Source: Microvirga antarctica (lineage in GTDB: Bacteria; Pseudomonadota; Alphaproteobacteria; Rhizobiales; Beijerinckiaceae). From it: a DNA stretch of 64,000 nt. Below are positions 17,380 through 27,027 of this stretch, one piece after another (position 1 is the first letter of the stretch; every line of letters begins with the position of its first letter). The stretch is from assembly GCF_017921815.1 (NCBI RefSeq), contig NZ_JAGEMM010000009.1, positions 1 to 64,000 of the forward strand, written 5' to 3'. Made by a program: the position numbers and the translations under genes. The notes under the pieces were generated by a model, which did no database searches, had not been told where the DNA came from, and saw nothing but the letters and a program-made list of their open reading frames with translations.

Positions 17380-18297
17380 ATGGGAGCCTATATCGCGCGA
17401 CGCCTCCTTCTCACAATACCGGTGCTGGTCGGCATCCTGGTGATTACCTTCTTGCTGACGCGTCTGAGCGGTGATCCCACCGACCTGATGCTACCGCCGA
17501 ATGCGACCGACGAAGCCCGCGAGGCTTTTCGCATCGTGCACGGTCTCGACCAGCCCTTATGGACCCAATTCGTTCGGTTTGCCGGCAACGCTGTTGTGGG
17601 AGATTTCGGCGCATCCCTTCGGTTTGGACAGCCAGCCATGACGTTGGTGCTGGAGCGCCTTCCCGCCACGGCCGAACTCGCGGCCGCAACGATGGCTCTG
17701 GCGCTTCTTTTGGGAATACCAGCCGGTGTAGTTGCGGCCGTGTGGCGTGGAACGAGCACGGACGTTTCAATCCGATTGGTGACCCTGCTCGGTCAGGCGG
17801 TGCCGTCCTTCTTCTTGGGAGTGGTGGCCATCATCGTCTTTGCGGTCTGGCTGCGGTGGTTGCCGACCGGAGGAAGGGGCAGTCTCGGCCAGTTGGTGCT
17901 TCCTGCCGCAACGCTGGCCTTCAATCTGGTGGCGCTCATTGCGCGCGTGACACGGTCCTGCATGTTGGACGTGCTGAAACAGGACTATGTGCGCACGGCG
18001 CGTGCCAAAGGTGTTTCAGAAACGAAGGTGGTGTGGCTGCACGCTTTGCGCAATGCGTTCATTCCTGTTCTCACCGTCATCGGTCTGCAGGTAGGCCTGT
18101 TGTTGGGAGGAGTGGTGGTGACGGAAACGATCTTCTCGTGGCCTGGCGTCGGTCGACTCGCAATTCAGGCGATTTACGCGCGTGATTTCCCGGTGGTTCA
18201 GGCGGTCGTTTTTGTCTTTGCGGTCATCTTTGTCGCGGTGAACCTCATCGTCGATCTGCTTTACGCAGTCCTCGACCCGCGCATCAGTTACCGGTAA
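17380..18297 (+). CDS. Oligopeptide-type ABC transporter permease (DppB-like)
   Basis: 305-residue inner-membrane permease. It has the DppB/OppB N-terminus (MGAYIARRLLLTIPVLVGIL), six membrane segments, and the EAA coupling loop LKQDYVRTARAKGVSETKVV near residue 200, which contacts the ATPase. The C-terminal region FSWPGVGRLAIQAIYARDFP is highly conserved in the family. It is the partner of the DppC-like permease encoded six bases downstream. Confidence 0.9.
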   Translation: MGAYIARRLLLTIPVLVGILVITFLLTRLSGDPTDLMLPPNATDEAREAFRIVHGLDQPLWTQFVRFAGNAVVGDFGASLRFGQPAMTLVLERLPATAELAAATMALALLLGIPAGVVAAVWRGTSTDVSIRLVTLLGQAVPSFFLGVVAIIVFAVWLRWLPTGGRGSLGQLVLPAATLAFNLVALIARVTRSCMLDVLKQDYVRTARAKGVSETKVVWLHALRNAFIPVLTVIGLQVGLLLGGVVVTETIFSWPGVGRLAIQAIYARDFPVVQAVVFVFAVIFVAVNLIVDLLYAVLDPRISYR

Positions 18298-18303
18298 GAA
18301 CAG

Positions 18304-19230
18304 ATGGCTCAACCAAACGAATTGACCGACACTTCGCGCCTGCTCACTCCGGCAGATGAGATCCCCATCAGTCGTTTCAGACTGGTTGCATCACGGGTGA
18401 TCGAATCCTGGCCCGCGAAGATCAGTTTGGCGATTCTCGTCCTTGTTGTCATCTGCTCGCTCGTCCCCGGGCTTGTTGCCCCGCGAGACCCTTTCGCGCA
18501 GGATCTATCGCTTCGACTTGTACCACCAGCCTGGTCTGAGCGCGGTGTTCCTGGGTACTGGCTTGGGACCGACCAGCTCGGCAGGGACACCCTCTCGCGG
18601 ATCATCGAGGGAACTCGCATTACAGTTCTGGTCAGTCTGTTCGCAGTGTCGGTTTCAGGGCTCGTGGGCGTGGCGGCAGGTCTCGCCGCCGGCTTCTACG
18701 GCGGCAAGACGGATGCGATTATCCTGAGACTGATCGATATTCAGCTCGCATTTCCTCTGATTCTCTTGGTCATCGCTGTCGTGGCGGTCGTAGGGCCCTC
18801 CTTGACCAACCTGATAATCGTGATGGGATTGTCCGGTTGGCCCCGTTTTGCACGCGTGGTCCGCGGCTCGGTTTTGACTGTTCGCCATCTCGAATTCGTC
18901 GATGCCGCACGGTCGATCGGCGCCAGTCGGGTGCGCATCATGAGCCAACACATCCTTCCGAACATAATGTCGGCAATCATCGTTTATGCGAGCTTCGAGA
19001 TTGCGCGGATGATCCTCCTGGAGGCGACGCTGAGCTTTCTAGGCCTCGGCGTGCAGCCACCCACTCCCACATGGGGCGGAATGATCAGTGACGGCCGCAA
19101 ATACATCAGCCAGTCCTGGGCCATTTCGCTGATACCTGGAGTTGCGATCGCCCTTGTCATTCTGGCTTTCAATGTCCTTGGCGACAGCTTGCGTGACGCG
19201 CTCGACCCTCAACTCGACGAACGACTCTAA
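18304..19230 (+). CDS. Oligopeptide-type ABC transporter permease (DppC-like)
   Basis: 308-residue permease of the DppC/OppC type. The N-terminal cytoplasmic region is followed by a first membrane segment ([19 protein letters not shown]), then the characteristic periplasmic loop ([20 protein letters not shown]). The EAA loop is [20 protein letters not shown], and the C-terminus has [20 protein letters not shown]. It forms the heteromeric channel with the DppB-like protein. A 72-base gap separates it from the second M19-like gene, which interrupts the usual dppBC-dppDF order. Confidence 0.9.
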   Translation: MAQPNELTDTSRLLTPADEIPISRFRLVASRVIESWPAKISLAILVLVVICSLVPGLVAPRDPFAQDLSLRLVPPAWSERGVPGYWLGTDQLGRDTLSRIIEGTRITVLVSLFAVSVSGLVGVAAGLAAGFYGGKTDAIILRLIDIQLAFPLILLVIAVVAVVGPSLTNLIIVMGLSGWPRFARVVRGSVLTVRHLEFVDAARSIGASRVRIMSQHILPNIMSAIIVYASFEIARMILLEATLSFLGLGVQPPTPTWGGMISDGRKYISQSWAISLIPGVAIALVILAFNVLGDSLRDALDPQLDERL

Positions 19231-19302
19231 AGCAACATTTCAATCGGGCCGTGCCGACCAGTACCAGTTCGCGATTATCGCAACATCAGGGGAGACCGGA
19301 TT

Positions 19303-20313
19303 ATGCACAATGCCAGTTCGTCGCAAAACGCCATCGTTGTCGATGGATTAAATTGCGCGCCCACGACAAGGGATCAAATACTCCGTACCCTTGAAGGAGG
19401 AGTTACGGCCATCAACCTGACCGCTATAAGGCCTCCGCACGATTTCGATACTGCGATGAGGGACCTGTCGCGGACCTTGTCGAACATTGAAATGAATTCG
19501 GATGTCGCTTGTATCCCACGTTCCGTCCGTGACATCGAGAACGCCCAAGTGGAGGGTAAGCTCGCGATCATCCTGGGTGCGCAGAATTCGGTTGTTGTGG
19601 AAGAGGACGTGGAACTACTGCGCATTTTGCAACGGATCGGATTTCGCATTCTGCAACCCACCTACATGGAACGAAACAGTCTCGGCTGCGGTGTGCTTGC
19701 TAAAGGTGGGGATGACGGGCTCACCGAAAAAGGGCGGCGTTGGTTGGAGCTCATGAACGAACTCCGTCTCCTGATTGATCTTTCGCACGTAGGATATCGC
19801 ACGGCCGCGGACGTACTGGCCCTTTCCAAGCGTCCGGTGATCTTCAGCCATTCCAACGCCCGCACGCTTTGCAACAGCCTGCGTAATATTCCAGACGATC
19901 TCATCCGTGCGGCGGCCAAAACCGGTGGAACCGTGGGCGCTACCCTTTGGCCCCCAATGGTCCGTCACGAATCTCGCCCGACTGTTGACGATTGGGCCGA
20001 GCAAATTGTCTATATGGTCAACCTTGTGGGCATCGAGCATGTGGCCTTCGGGAGCGACCTTTCGGAGAACAAATACAAATCTGAGGCGGAATGGCAGGAG
20101 AGCTTCGGTCCCCGCGGAATCTATCCGGAAGTGACCGCGGTGCTCGGCCCATGGTTCCAGTTCGAGGCCCGACTTACTGAAGGGTACGAGAGTCTCGCCC
20201 AAACTCCACGTCTGGTGGACGCGCTTCGGAAACGAGGCTTTGCTCTTGATGCCATCGACAAGGTGATGGGCGGCAATCTGTTGCGTGTCTACCGCGAGGT
20301 CTGGGGCGAATGA
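19303..20313 (+). CDS. M19 (renal dipeptidase-like) family protein, paralog of 13915, metal ligands altered
   Basis: 336 residues, clearly homologous along its length to the protein at 13915 (shared VDGLNCA, LEGGV/LQGGI-TAINLTA, GAQNS, RILQPTY, SFGPRG). As there, the H-x-D pair is Leu16/Cys18 and the Glu ligand is Gln. Retained are His in LLIDLSHVG and FSHSNA, RNIPDD and Asp in GSDLSE. The gene sits inside the oligopeptide transporter operon and its stop overlaps the start of the DppD-like gene (ATGA), so transport and this protein are co-produced. A role on an imported peptide-like compound is likely; ordinary two-metal dipeptidase chemistry is doubtful. Confidence 0.82.
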   Translation: MHNASSSQNAIVVDGLNCAPTTRDQILRTLEGGVTAINLTAIRPPHDFDTAMRDLSRTLSNIEMNSDVACIPRSVRDIENAQVEGKLAIILGAQNSVVVEEDVELLRILQRIGFRILQPTYMERNSLGCGVLAKGGDDGLTEKGRRWLELMNELRLLIDLSHVGYRTAADVLALSKRPVIFSHSNARTLCNSLRNIPDDLIRAAAKTGGTVGATLWPPMVRHESRPTVDDWAEQIVYMVNLVGIEHVAFGSDLSENKYKSEAEWQESFGPRGIYPEVTAVLGPWFQFEARLTEGYESLAQTPRLVDALRKRGFALDAIDKVMGGNLLRVYREVWGE

Positions 20314-21371
20314 TCCTGGGTCCGAAGATGAACTCGGCTTCTCCAGCGACTCCCGTTCTTCTGAGTGACGAGGACGTTCTTCAGGTCGAGGATCTCAAAG
20401 CACATCTGCATGTGGGAAACGCAGTGGTCCGCGCTGTCGATGGCGTCTCCTTCACCATCAGCAGAGGCGAGACGCTGTGCATTGTCGGCGAGTCCGGATG
20501 CGGCAAGAGCATGACCGCGCTAGCCATCATGGGCTTGCTGCCAAAACCCGCAGGCCGGATCGTGGGCGGACGCGTTATGCTGCAGGGAGTGGGTGATCTT
20601 GCCCAGCGAACTCCGCGGCAAATGCGTGAGATCCGCGGACAATCCGTCTCCATGGTGTTTCAGGAGCCAATGACGTCGCTGAATCCCGTTTTTCGGATAG
20701 GTTGGCAGATCGAAGAGGCCATCCGCGTTCATGAACGCATCCCGCAGGCGCAAGCGCGTGAGCGCGTGATTGCGATGCTGGATCTTGTGGGGATCCCATC
20801 GCCCCACGAACGGTATAAGGCCTATCCACATCAGCTCTCCGGCGGAATGCGACAGCGCGTGATGATAGCTATTGCATTGGCTTGCCGCCCGAAGCTCATG
20901 TTGGCCGACGAACCGACGACGGCACTCGACGTCACGATTCAGGCACAGATCCTCCGGTTGATGAATCGCCTCAAGGCGGAGACGGGCGCGTCACTTCTCT
21001 TGATCACTCATGATCTCGGGGTCGTCGCGCGGATGGCGAAGCGAGTCTGCGTGATGTATGCGGGCGTGATTGTCGAAGAGGCCGATGTCGGTGCCATTTT
21101 TGCAACGCCCCTCCATCCCTATACGCAAGGGTTGCTTGATTCCATTCCCTCCGCTCGGGCGGGTGGCGAACGTCGACGCCTCCATACGGTACCGGGGCTC
21201 GTGCCCAACCTCGCGAAGCTGCCGCAAGGGTGTCGCTTCGCCGACCGCTGTCCCCACGTCTATGGTCGCTGCCGGGAGGAAGAGCCGCCCCTGTCCCAGC
21301 CCACGGTTGGGCCTCTTGCGGGAAGTGCCCAGAAGGTGCGGTGCTGGTTGCACCTCGATCACCGCCAATGA
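20310..21371 (+). CDS. Oligopeptide-type ABC transporter ATPase (DppD-like)
   Basis: 353 residues. Walker A is GESGCGKSM, the Q-loop region is FQEPMTSLNPVFRIGWQIEE, the signature is LSGGMRQR and Walker B is LMLADEPTTALD. The C-terminal oligo_HPY domain (PLHPYTQGLLDSIPSA; CRFADRCPHVYGRC) is typical of DppD/OppD. ATG at 20310 overlaps the M19-like gene's stop by four bases; a second ATG lies at 20328. It works as a heterodimer with the DppF-like ATPase. Confidence 0.9.
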   Translation: MILGPKMNSASPATPVLLSDEDVLQVEDLKAHLHVGNAVVRAVDGVSFTISRGETLCIVGESGCGKSMTALAIMGLLPKPAGRIVGGRVMLQGVGDLAQRTPRQMREIRGQSVSMVFQEPMTSLNPVFRIGWQIEEAIRVHERIPQAQARERVIAMLDLVGIPSPHERYKAYPHQLSGGMRQRVMIAIALACRPKLMLADEPTTALDVTIQAQILRLMNRLKAETGASLLLITHDLGVVARMAKRVCVMYAGVIVEEADVGAIFATPLHPYTQGLLDSIPSARAGGERRRLHTVPGLVPNLAKLPQGCRFADRCPHVYGRCREEEPPLSQPTVGPLAGSAQKVRCWLHLDHRQ

Positions 21372-22438
21372 CTGGAGACAGAGTCGTGATATCAAAGCCG
21401 CCTGTTTCTGCCGAGGCATCGCCGGATTCCGGCAGGCACGCTGACAACGAGGCGAGCCAAGAGCCGTTGCTCATCGCAACGGACTTGAGGCGGTATTTTT
21501 CGTTGCCTGACGGCCTTTTTCGAAAGAGTTCCCGGAAAGTCAAGGCCGTCGACGGAGTGAACCTCACGATTGGTGCAGGCGAGACATTAGGGCTGGTTGG
21601 TGAGAGCGGTTGCGGAAAGTCAACCTTGGGTCGAATGCTGGTGCGCCTCGACGAGCCAACTGCTGGCGACGTCATCTTCGAAGGACAGAACATCTCGATG
21701 TTGTCCGAAGGCGAGTTGAAGCCTGTGCGCCGCCGGATCCAGATGGTGTTCCAGAATCCCTTTTCGTCACTCAATCCGCGGAAGACGATCGGCGAGACCA
21801 TTTGCGAACCGCTGATCGTTCACGGGGTTGGCGACGCGCGCAGCCGACAGGCGCGCGCTATGGAACTCCTGGATATCGTCGGTCTCCGCAGGGAGCATTA
21901 TAATCGCTATCCGCATCAGTTCAGCGGCGGCCAGCGTCAACGCATCGGGATCGCTCGGGCCTTCGCACTCGAGCCCAAACTGATCGTTTGCGACGAGCCG
22001 GTATCAGCCCTTGACGTTTCCATCCAGTCTCAGATCCTTAACTTGATCGAGGACCTACAACGGGCTTTCGGCGTCTCGTATCTCTTCATTTCGCATGACC
22101 TTCGTGTGGTCGAGCACGTGAGCGACCGCGTTGCTGTGATGTACCTCGGTCGAATCGTGGAAGAGGCACCGACGGCCATTCTCTATCGCTCGCCCCGGCA
22201 TCCTTATACCCAGGCTCTTCTAGCGGCTGTCCCTGTACCAGACCCAAGCGTCGAGCAAACGGATATCGTGCTGGAAGGTGGCGTTCCAAACCCCATAGAC
22301 CCCCCGCAGGGTTGCCATTTCCACCCGAGATGCCCGCTTGCCGTAGACCGTTGCAGAATAGAGATGCCACCTCTTTTCGAAAGCAACGGTCACAAGGTAC
22401 GCTGCTGGATCAATGGGCCTGGGATGCATGAGGCCTAA
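21368..22438 (+). CDS. Oligopeptide-type ABC transporter ATPase (DppF-like)
   Basis: 356 residues from the ATG at 21368, which overlaps the DppD-like gene's stop (ATGA); the frame stays open upstream, but only as overlap with that gene. Walker A is GESGCGKST, the Q-loop region is FQNPFSSLNPRKTIGETICE, the signature is FSGGQRQRIGIARA and Walker B is LIVCDEPVSALD. The C-terminal domain has SPRHPYTQALLAAVPVPDP and the Cys-containing CHFHPRCPLAVDRC, which in this family can hold an iron-sulfur cluster or metal. It is the last gene of the transporter operon. Confidence 0.9.
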   Translation: MTGDRVVISKPPVSAEASPDSGRHADNEASQEPLLIATDLRRYFSLPDGLFRKSSRKVKAVDGVNLTIGAGETLGLVGESGCGKSTLGRMLVRLDEPTAGDVIFEGQNISMLSEGELKPVRRRIQMVFQNPFSSLNPRKTIGETICEPLIVHGVGDARSRQARAMELLDIVGLRREHYNRYPHQFSGGQRQRIGIARAFALEPKLIVCDEPVSALDVSIQSQILNLIEDLQRAFGVSYLFISHDLRVVEHVSDRVAVMYLGRIVEEAPTAILYRSPRHPYTQALLAAVPVPDPSVEQTDIVLEGGVPNPIDPPQGCHFHPRCPLAVDRCRIEMPPLFESNGHKVRCWINGPGMHEA

Positions 22439-22511
22439 GCCACGGATTGCTCGAAGGCAAAAGGCCGGAACAGTCCGGCTGGGCGATCGTAGTTCTGCTG
22501 CGCCAGATCGA

Positions 22512-22740
22512 CCTGCAGACTTCCCGGCTCGATACAGGCTGCCCTCGCGCCCGCCGCATTGATCAATCGCGAACCGCTTTGACGATAAATTCCTGACCGA
22601 TATCCGATCGAACGTGGCCCGGGACGCCCCGCAAGAGGAACAGGTCCGAGAGCACGTCAATCACATCGACAGCTTCCGGCTGACCTGATCGCGATGCATT
22701 CGCGAGTGAACGCGTCGATGAGATCGAGCATGCGGCCCCT
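22512..22740 (-). pseudogene. Decayed IS3-family transposase (OrfB integrase core fragment)
   Basis: Read on the minus strand from about 22740: MLDLIDAFTRECIAIR, then a frameshift or small deletion, then DVIDVLSDLFLLRGVPGHV, RSDIGQEFIVKAVRD, and after a gap and stop the IEPGS motif near 22,520-22,537. These are consecutive blocks of the IS3-group rve integrase core (compare RSDNGPEF and IEPGSPWENGY in intact copies). The catalytic-region Asn is Ile, the frame is broken and both termini are missing, so it is a dead remnant. Confidence 0.75.
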
Positions 22741-23066
22741 GCGGTTCACAGGGGTACAATGCTGACAATGAGAGGAATTATCGCGATCGGTGCCAAAGCC
22801 AAGTTGGAGAACAGGACTTTTGGATCACCACCGGACCTGCTGCGCATGATAGCCGGGCAGCGAATCAAACCGGCCTCTGAAAGGAGTGAAGGATTGCGAA
22901 GAAAATCCGCGAACCACCCTCGGGAACCCGCCCCCCAAAAGGCCAACTGCGCCCCGCCTGCTCAGCCTGCAGAGACCGCGAATTTCGGACCGCGACGCGG
23001 CCAAGCACCTGAGAAACCGTCATTTTGGGGAATCACCCAGAAACCATTGGTTCACTGGGGAGTGTT
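22741..23066. other. Intergenic stretch between transposase relic and tRNA-Ala, nothing recognised
   Basis: About 325 bases next to the 3' end of the tRNA gene. I see no coding sequence, no convincing repeat of the tRNA 3' end and no integrase. It is where an island junction would be expected. Confidence 0.4.
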
Positions 23067-23142
<76 letters not shown>

Positions 23143-23225
23143 ACTGAGCCGCGGTGTTTTGGGGACACTGCGGAAGGTGCGCCGCCGAAGCAGCGGCGCT
23201 TCTATAGTCGGGTCCGACGCGAGAC

Positions 23226-23606
23226 TCAAGTCTCTTCGTCGTCTTCCAGGTCACTATCGATCAGATCGGAAACGTCGTCGTCGCCTTCCTCTTCGTCTTC
23301 AAGGAAAGTGTCGTCCGCCGCATCCTCGTCCGCCACGTCGATATCGTCGTCAGAGACGGTATCCTTCTCGGCCTCTTCAGCCTCGACCTCATCGAGAGAA
23401 ACCAGCTCGGGACCGCTTGTGTCGATCTCGGCCTCTTCATCGTCCTTCGCTGCGCGCGCCACGACGGGAGCCGCTGCGCGGCTCAAGGCAACCGCTTGAA
23501 AGACCGTGCCGCATTTCGGGCAGATCGCCGGGTCCTTGTTCAAGTCGTAGAATTTCGCGCCGCAGCTCATGCACTGGCGCTTCGAGCCGAGTTCAGGTTT
23601 GGCCAC
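23226..23606 (-). CDS. TIGR02300-family (FYDLN acid) protein
   Basis: 126 residues. The N-terminus has a zinc-ribbon-like pair C12-x2-C15 and C29-x2-C32 around the diagnostic FYDLN motif (residues 19-23). The rest is strongly acidic (runs such as DDDIDVADEDAADD). The family is restricted to alphaproteobacteria and commonly lies beside aroA, as here; function is unknown. It is divergent from aroA across about 170 bases and downstream of nothing on its strand but the tRNA. Confidence 0.9.
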   Translation of the reverse strand: MAKPELGSKRQCMSCGAKFYDLNKDPAICPKCGTVFQAVALSRAAAPVVARAAKDDEEAEIDTSGPELVSLDEVEAEEAEKDTVSDDDIDVADEDAADDTFLEDEEEGDDDVSDLIDSDLEDDEET

Positions 23607-23766
23607 GGGTGATTGCCTTCACGTGAATTGAAATGGAAGCGCTCCGTTAGTCGCGGGGGGATGCCTTGTCAAATGGGAAATTTCCATACGTCGCCTCACT
23701 TGGCCCCGCTTCGGGATGACGTCCCTGTAACACCGTGTTAGGAGCCGCCAAGCGGACGTCGGATAG

Positions 23767-25125
<1,359 letters not shown>

Positions 25126-25133
25126 GGCCGCAG

Positions 25134-25775
25134 ATGATCATCGCCATCGACGGGCCCGCGGCCTCCGGCAAGGGAACCCTCGGCCGGCGTCTCGCCGACC
25201 ATCTCGGCCTCGCCCATCTCGATACCGGGCTGCTCTACAGGGCCGTTGCCTGCGCGCTGATCGACCGGAAGACCGCCCTGTCCGACATCGCGGCAGCCAC
25301 GCACGCGGCCGAAACCCTGACGCCGGAGCAATTGGCCGATCCCCGCCTGCGCGGCGCCGCCATGGGAGAGTTCGCCTCGGTGATTTCCGCCTACCAGCCG
25401 GTCCGCGACGCCTTGCTGGCGTTCCAGCACCAATTCGCCCGACAGCAACCCGGCGCAGTCCTGGACGGCCGCGATATCGGGACCGTGGTCTGCCCGGACG
25501 CCGATGTGAAACTGTTCATCACGGCAGCCCCGGAGGAACGGGCGCGCAGGCGTCATCTCGAGTTGCAGAACCGCGGCGAGAATACGGCCTACGACACGAT
25601 TCTCAGCGATATTCTCAGGCGCGACGGACGCGACATGACCCGCAGCACCGCTCCTCTCAAGGCGGCCGCCGACGCCCTGACCCTCGACACCACCCATCTC
25701 GACGCCGAGGCCGCCTTCAAGGCGGCGCTGGCGCTGGTGGCGGCCAGGACCGGCAAAACGGACCTTGCGTCGTGA
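25134..25775 (+). CDS. cmk: Cytidylate kinase
   Basis: 213 residues. Phosphorylates CMP and dCMP using ATP. The P-loop is [16 protein letters not shown] at residues 5-20, followed by [11 protein letters not shown] (CMP-binding start). The later [20 protein letters not shown] and ERARRRH regions match the family. It overlaps nothing and follows aroA by eight bases, the standard alphaproteobacterial order, but rpsA, which usually follows, is absent. Confidence 0.93.
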   Translation: MIIAIDGPAASGKGTLGRRLADHLGLAHLDTGLLYRAVACALIDRKTALSDIAAATHAAETLTPEQLADPRLRGAAMGEFASVISAYQPVRDALLAFQHQFARQQPGAVLDGRDIGTVVCPDADVKLFITAAPEERARRRHLELQNRGENTAYDTILSDILRRDGRDMTRSTAPLKAAADALTLDTTHLDAEAAFKAALALVAARTGKTDLAS

Positions 25776-25827
25776 CGAGAAGCTGCCACACTTCCCGAAC
25801 CGGTTCGGCTCCTCAAAGGAGACAACG

Positions 25828-26625
25828 ATGGTTCGGCAAGGCCTCGCGCGTCTCGCCACGGGTCTAGCGCTCGCATTCACCTTGTGGATCCCGGCTGCGC
25901 GCGCGGAGACGGAGGTCGATCTGGCCCTCGTCGTGGCCGTGGACATCTCGTTCTCGATGGACCCGGAAGAGCAGAGTCTCCAGCGGGAGGGCTTTGCCCA
26001 GGCCTTTCGGTCGCGTCTCGTGCAGGACGCCATCCGCGGCGGATTGCTCGGCAAGATCGCCGTGACCTACATGGAATGGGCCGGCGTGACGGACCAGAAG
26101 GTCATCATCCCGTGGACAATCGTGGATGACCCCGAAAGCCTGATGGCACTGGCCGATCGGATCGCCGCGACGCCCCTCAGCCGCGCCCAGCGGACCTCGA
26201 TTTCCAGCGCCATCGATTTCAGCGTGAAGCTGCTCGACCAGAGCGGTGTGGAGGCGACCCGTCGGGTGATCGATGTTTCGGGCGATGGGCCGAACAACCA
26301 GGGCCGCGCAGTGGAACAGGCCCGCGACGACGCTGTCGCCAAGGGCATCATCGTGAACGGCCTGCCGATCATGCTGCGCAAACCGGGCTATCTCGACATT
26401 TCGGATCTCGACACCTACTACAAGGATTGTGTGATCGGAGGTCAGGGATCCTTCATGGTTCCGGTTCGTGAGCGGGATCAGTTCGTCAATGCCATCAAGA
26501 CGAAGATCCTCCTCGAAGTGGCCAACCTGATGCCGGCCCCACATCTGATCGAGCCCATCCAGAATACGCCGCGCGCCAATTGCTATACGGGCGAAATGCA
26601 GTGGCGGGAGCGCTGGAACAACTAG
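25828..26625 (+). CDS. DUF1194 (von Willebrand A-like) secreted protein
   Basis: 265 residues from the ATG at 25828, which has AAAGGAGACAACG in front; an open frame extends upstream to a TTG at 25765 but overlaps the end of cmk. A signal peptide (RLATGLALAFTLWIPAARA) ends near residue 26. The VWA-type metal site DISFSMD (D-x-S-x-S) lies near 38, followed by IDVSGDGPNNQGR, another VWA loop. The family DUF1194 is found in alphaproteobacteria and its function is unknown; a periplasmic protein-binding role is inferred from the fold. Confidence 0.85.
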   Translation: MVRQGLARLATGLALAFTLWIPAARAETEVDLALVVAVDISFSMDPEEQSLQREGFAQAFRSRLVQDAIRGGLLGKIAVTYMEWAGVTDQKVIIPWTIVDDPESLMALADRIAATPLSRAQRTSISSAIDFSVKLLDQSGVEATRRVIDVSGDGPNNQGRAVEQARDDAVAKGIIVNGLPIMLRKPGYLDISDLDTYYKDCVIGGQGSFMVPVRERDQFVNAIKTKILLEVANLMPAPHLIEPIQNTPRANCYTGEMQWRERWNN

Positions 26626-26646
26626 ACCGGCCAGTTTGGACTGAGA

Positions 26647-27024
26647 ATGAAACAACTCACGTTGGCGATCGTCGCGCACGACGCCAAGAAGGACGACATG
26701 GCGGATTTCATCGCCATGCACGAAACCACGATCAACCAGTTCTCCCTGTACGCGACCGGAACCACGGGTGCCCGGGTCATGGAGCGCTGCCCCGGCCTGT
26801 CCGTGACCCGCCTCAAGAGCGGGCCCATGGGCGGCGATCAACAGATCGGCGCGATGATTGCCGAGGGCAAGGTGGACGTGCTTTTCTTCTTCGTCGACCC
26901 CCTCTCGCCCCATCCGCACGATGTGGACGTGAAGGCCCTCATGCGGGTCAGCCTCGTCTACAACATCCCGATGGCGCTCAACCGCGCCACGGCCGATCGG
27001 CTGATCGCCAGCTTCGTCCTGTAG
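26647..27024 (+). CDS. mgsA: Methylglyoxal synthase
   Basis: 125 residues. Converts dihydroxyacetone phosphate to methylglyoxal and phosphate, a bypass of lower glycolysis under phosphate limitation. All the active-site blocks are visible: [11 protein letters not shown] (start), GTTGAR (phosphate), [16 protein letters not shown] with the catalytic Asp, and [17 protein letters not shown]. Its length is at the short end of the family. It is convergent with hrpB, with three bases between stops. Confidence 0.93.
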   Translation: MKQLTLAIVAHDAKKDDMADFIAMHETTINQFSLYATGTTGARVMERCPGLSVTRLKSGPMGGDQQIGAMIAEGKVDVLFFFVDPLSPHPHDVDVKALMRVSLVYNIPMALNRATADRLIASFVL

Positions 27025-27027
27025 CCT

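Noticed and set aside
22741-23066. Possible att site beside the tRNA-Ala gene
   Set aside because: I looked for a direct repeat of the tRNA 3' end near 1-400 and in this spacer and found none, so no attachment site is annotated.
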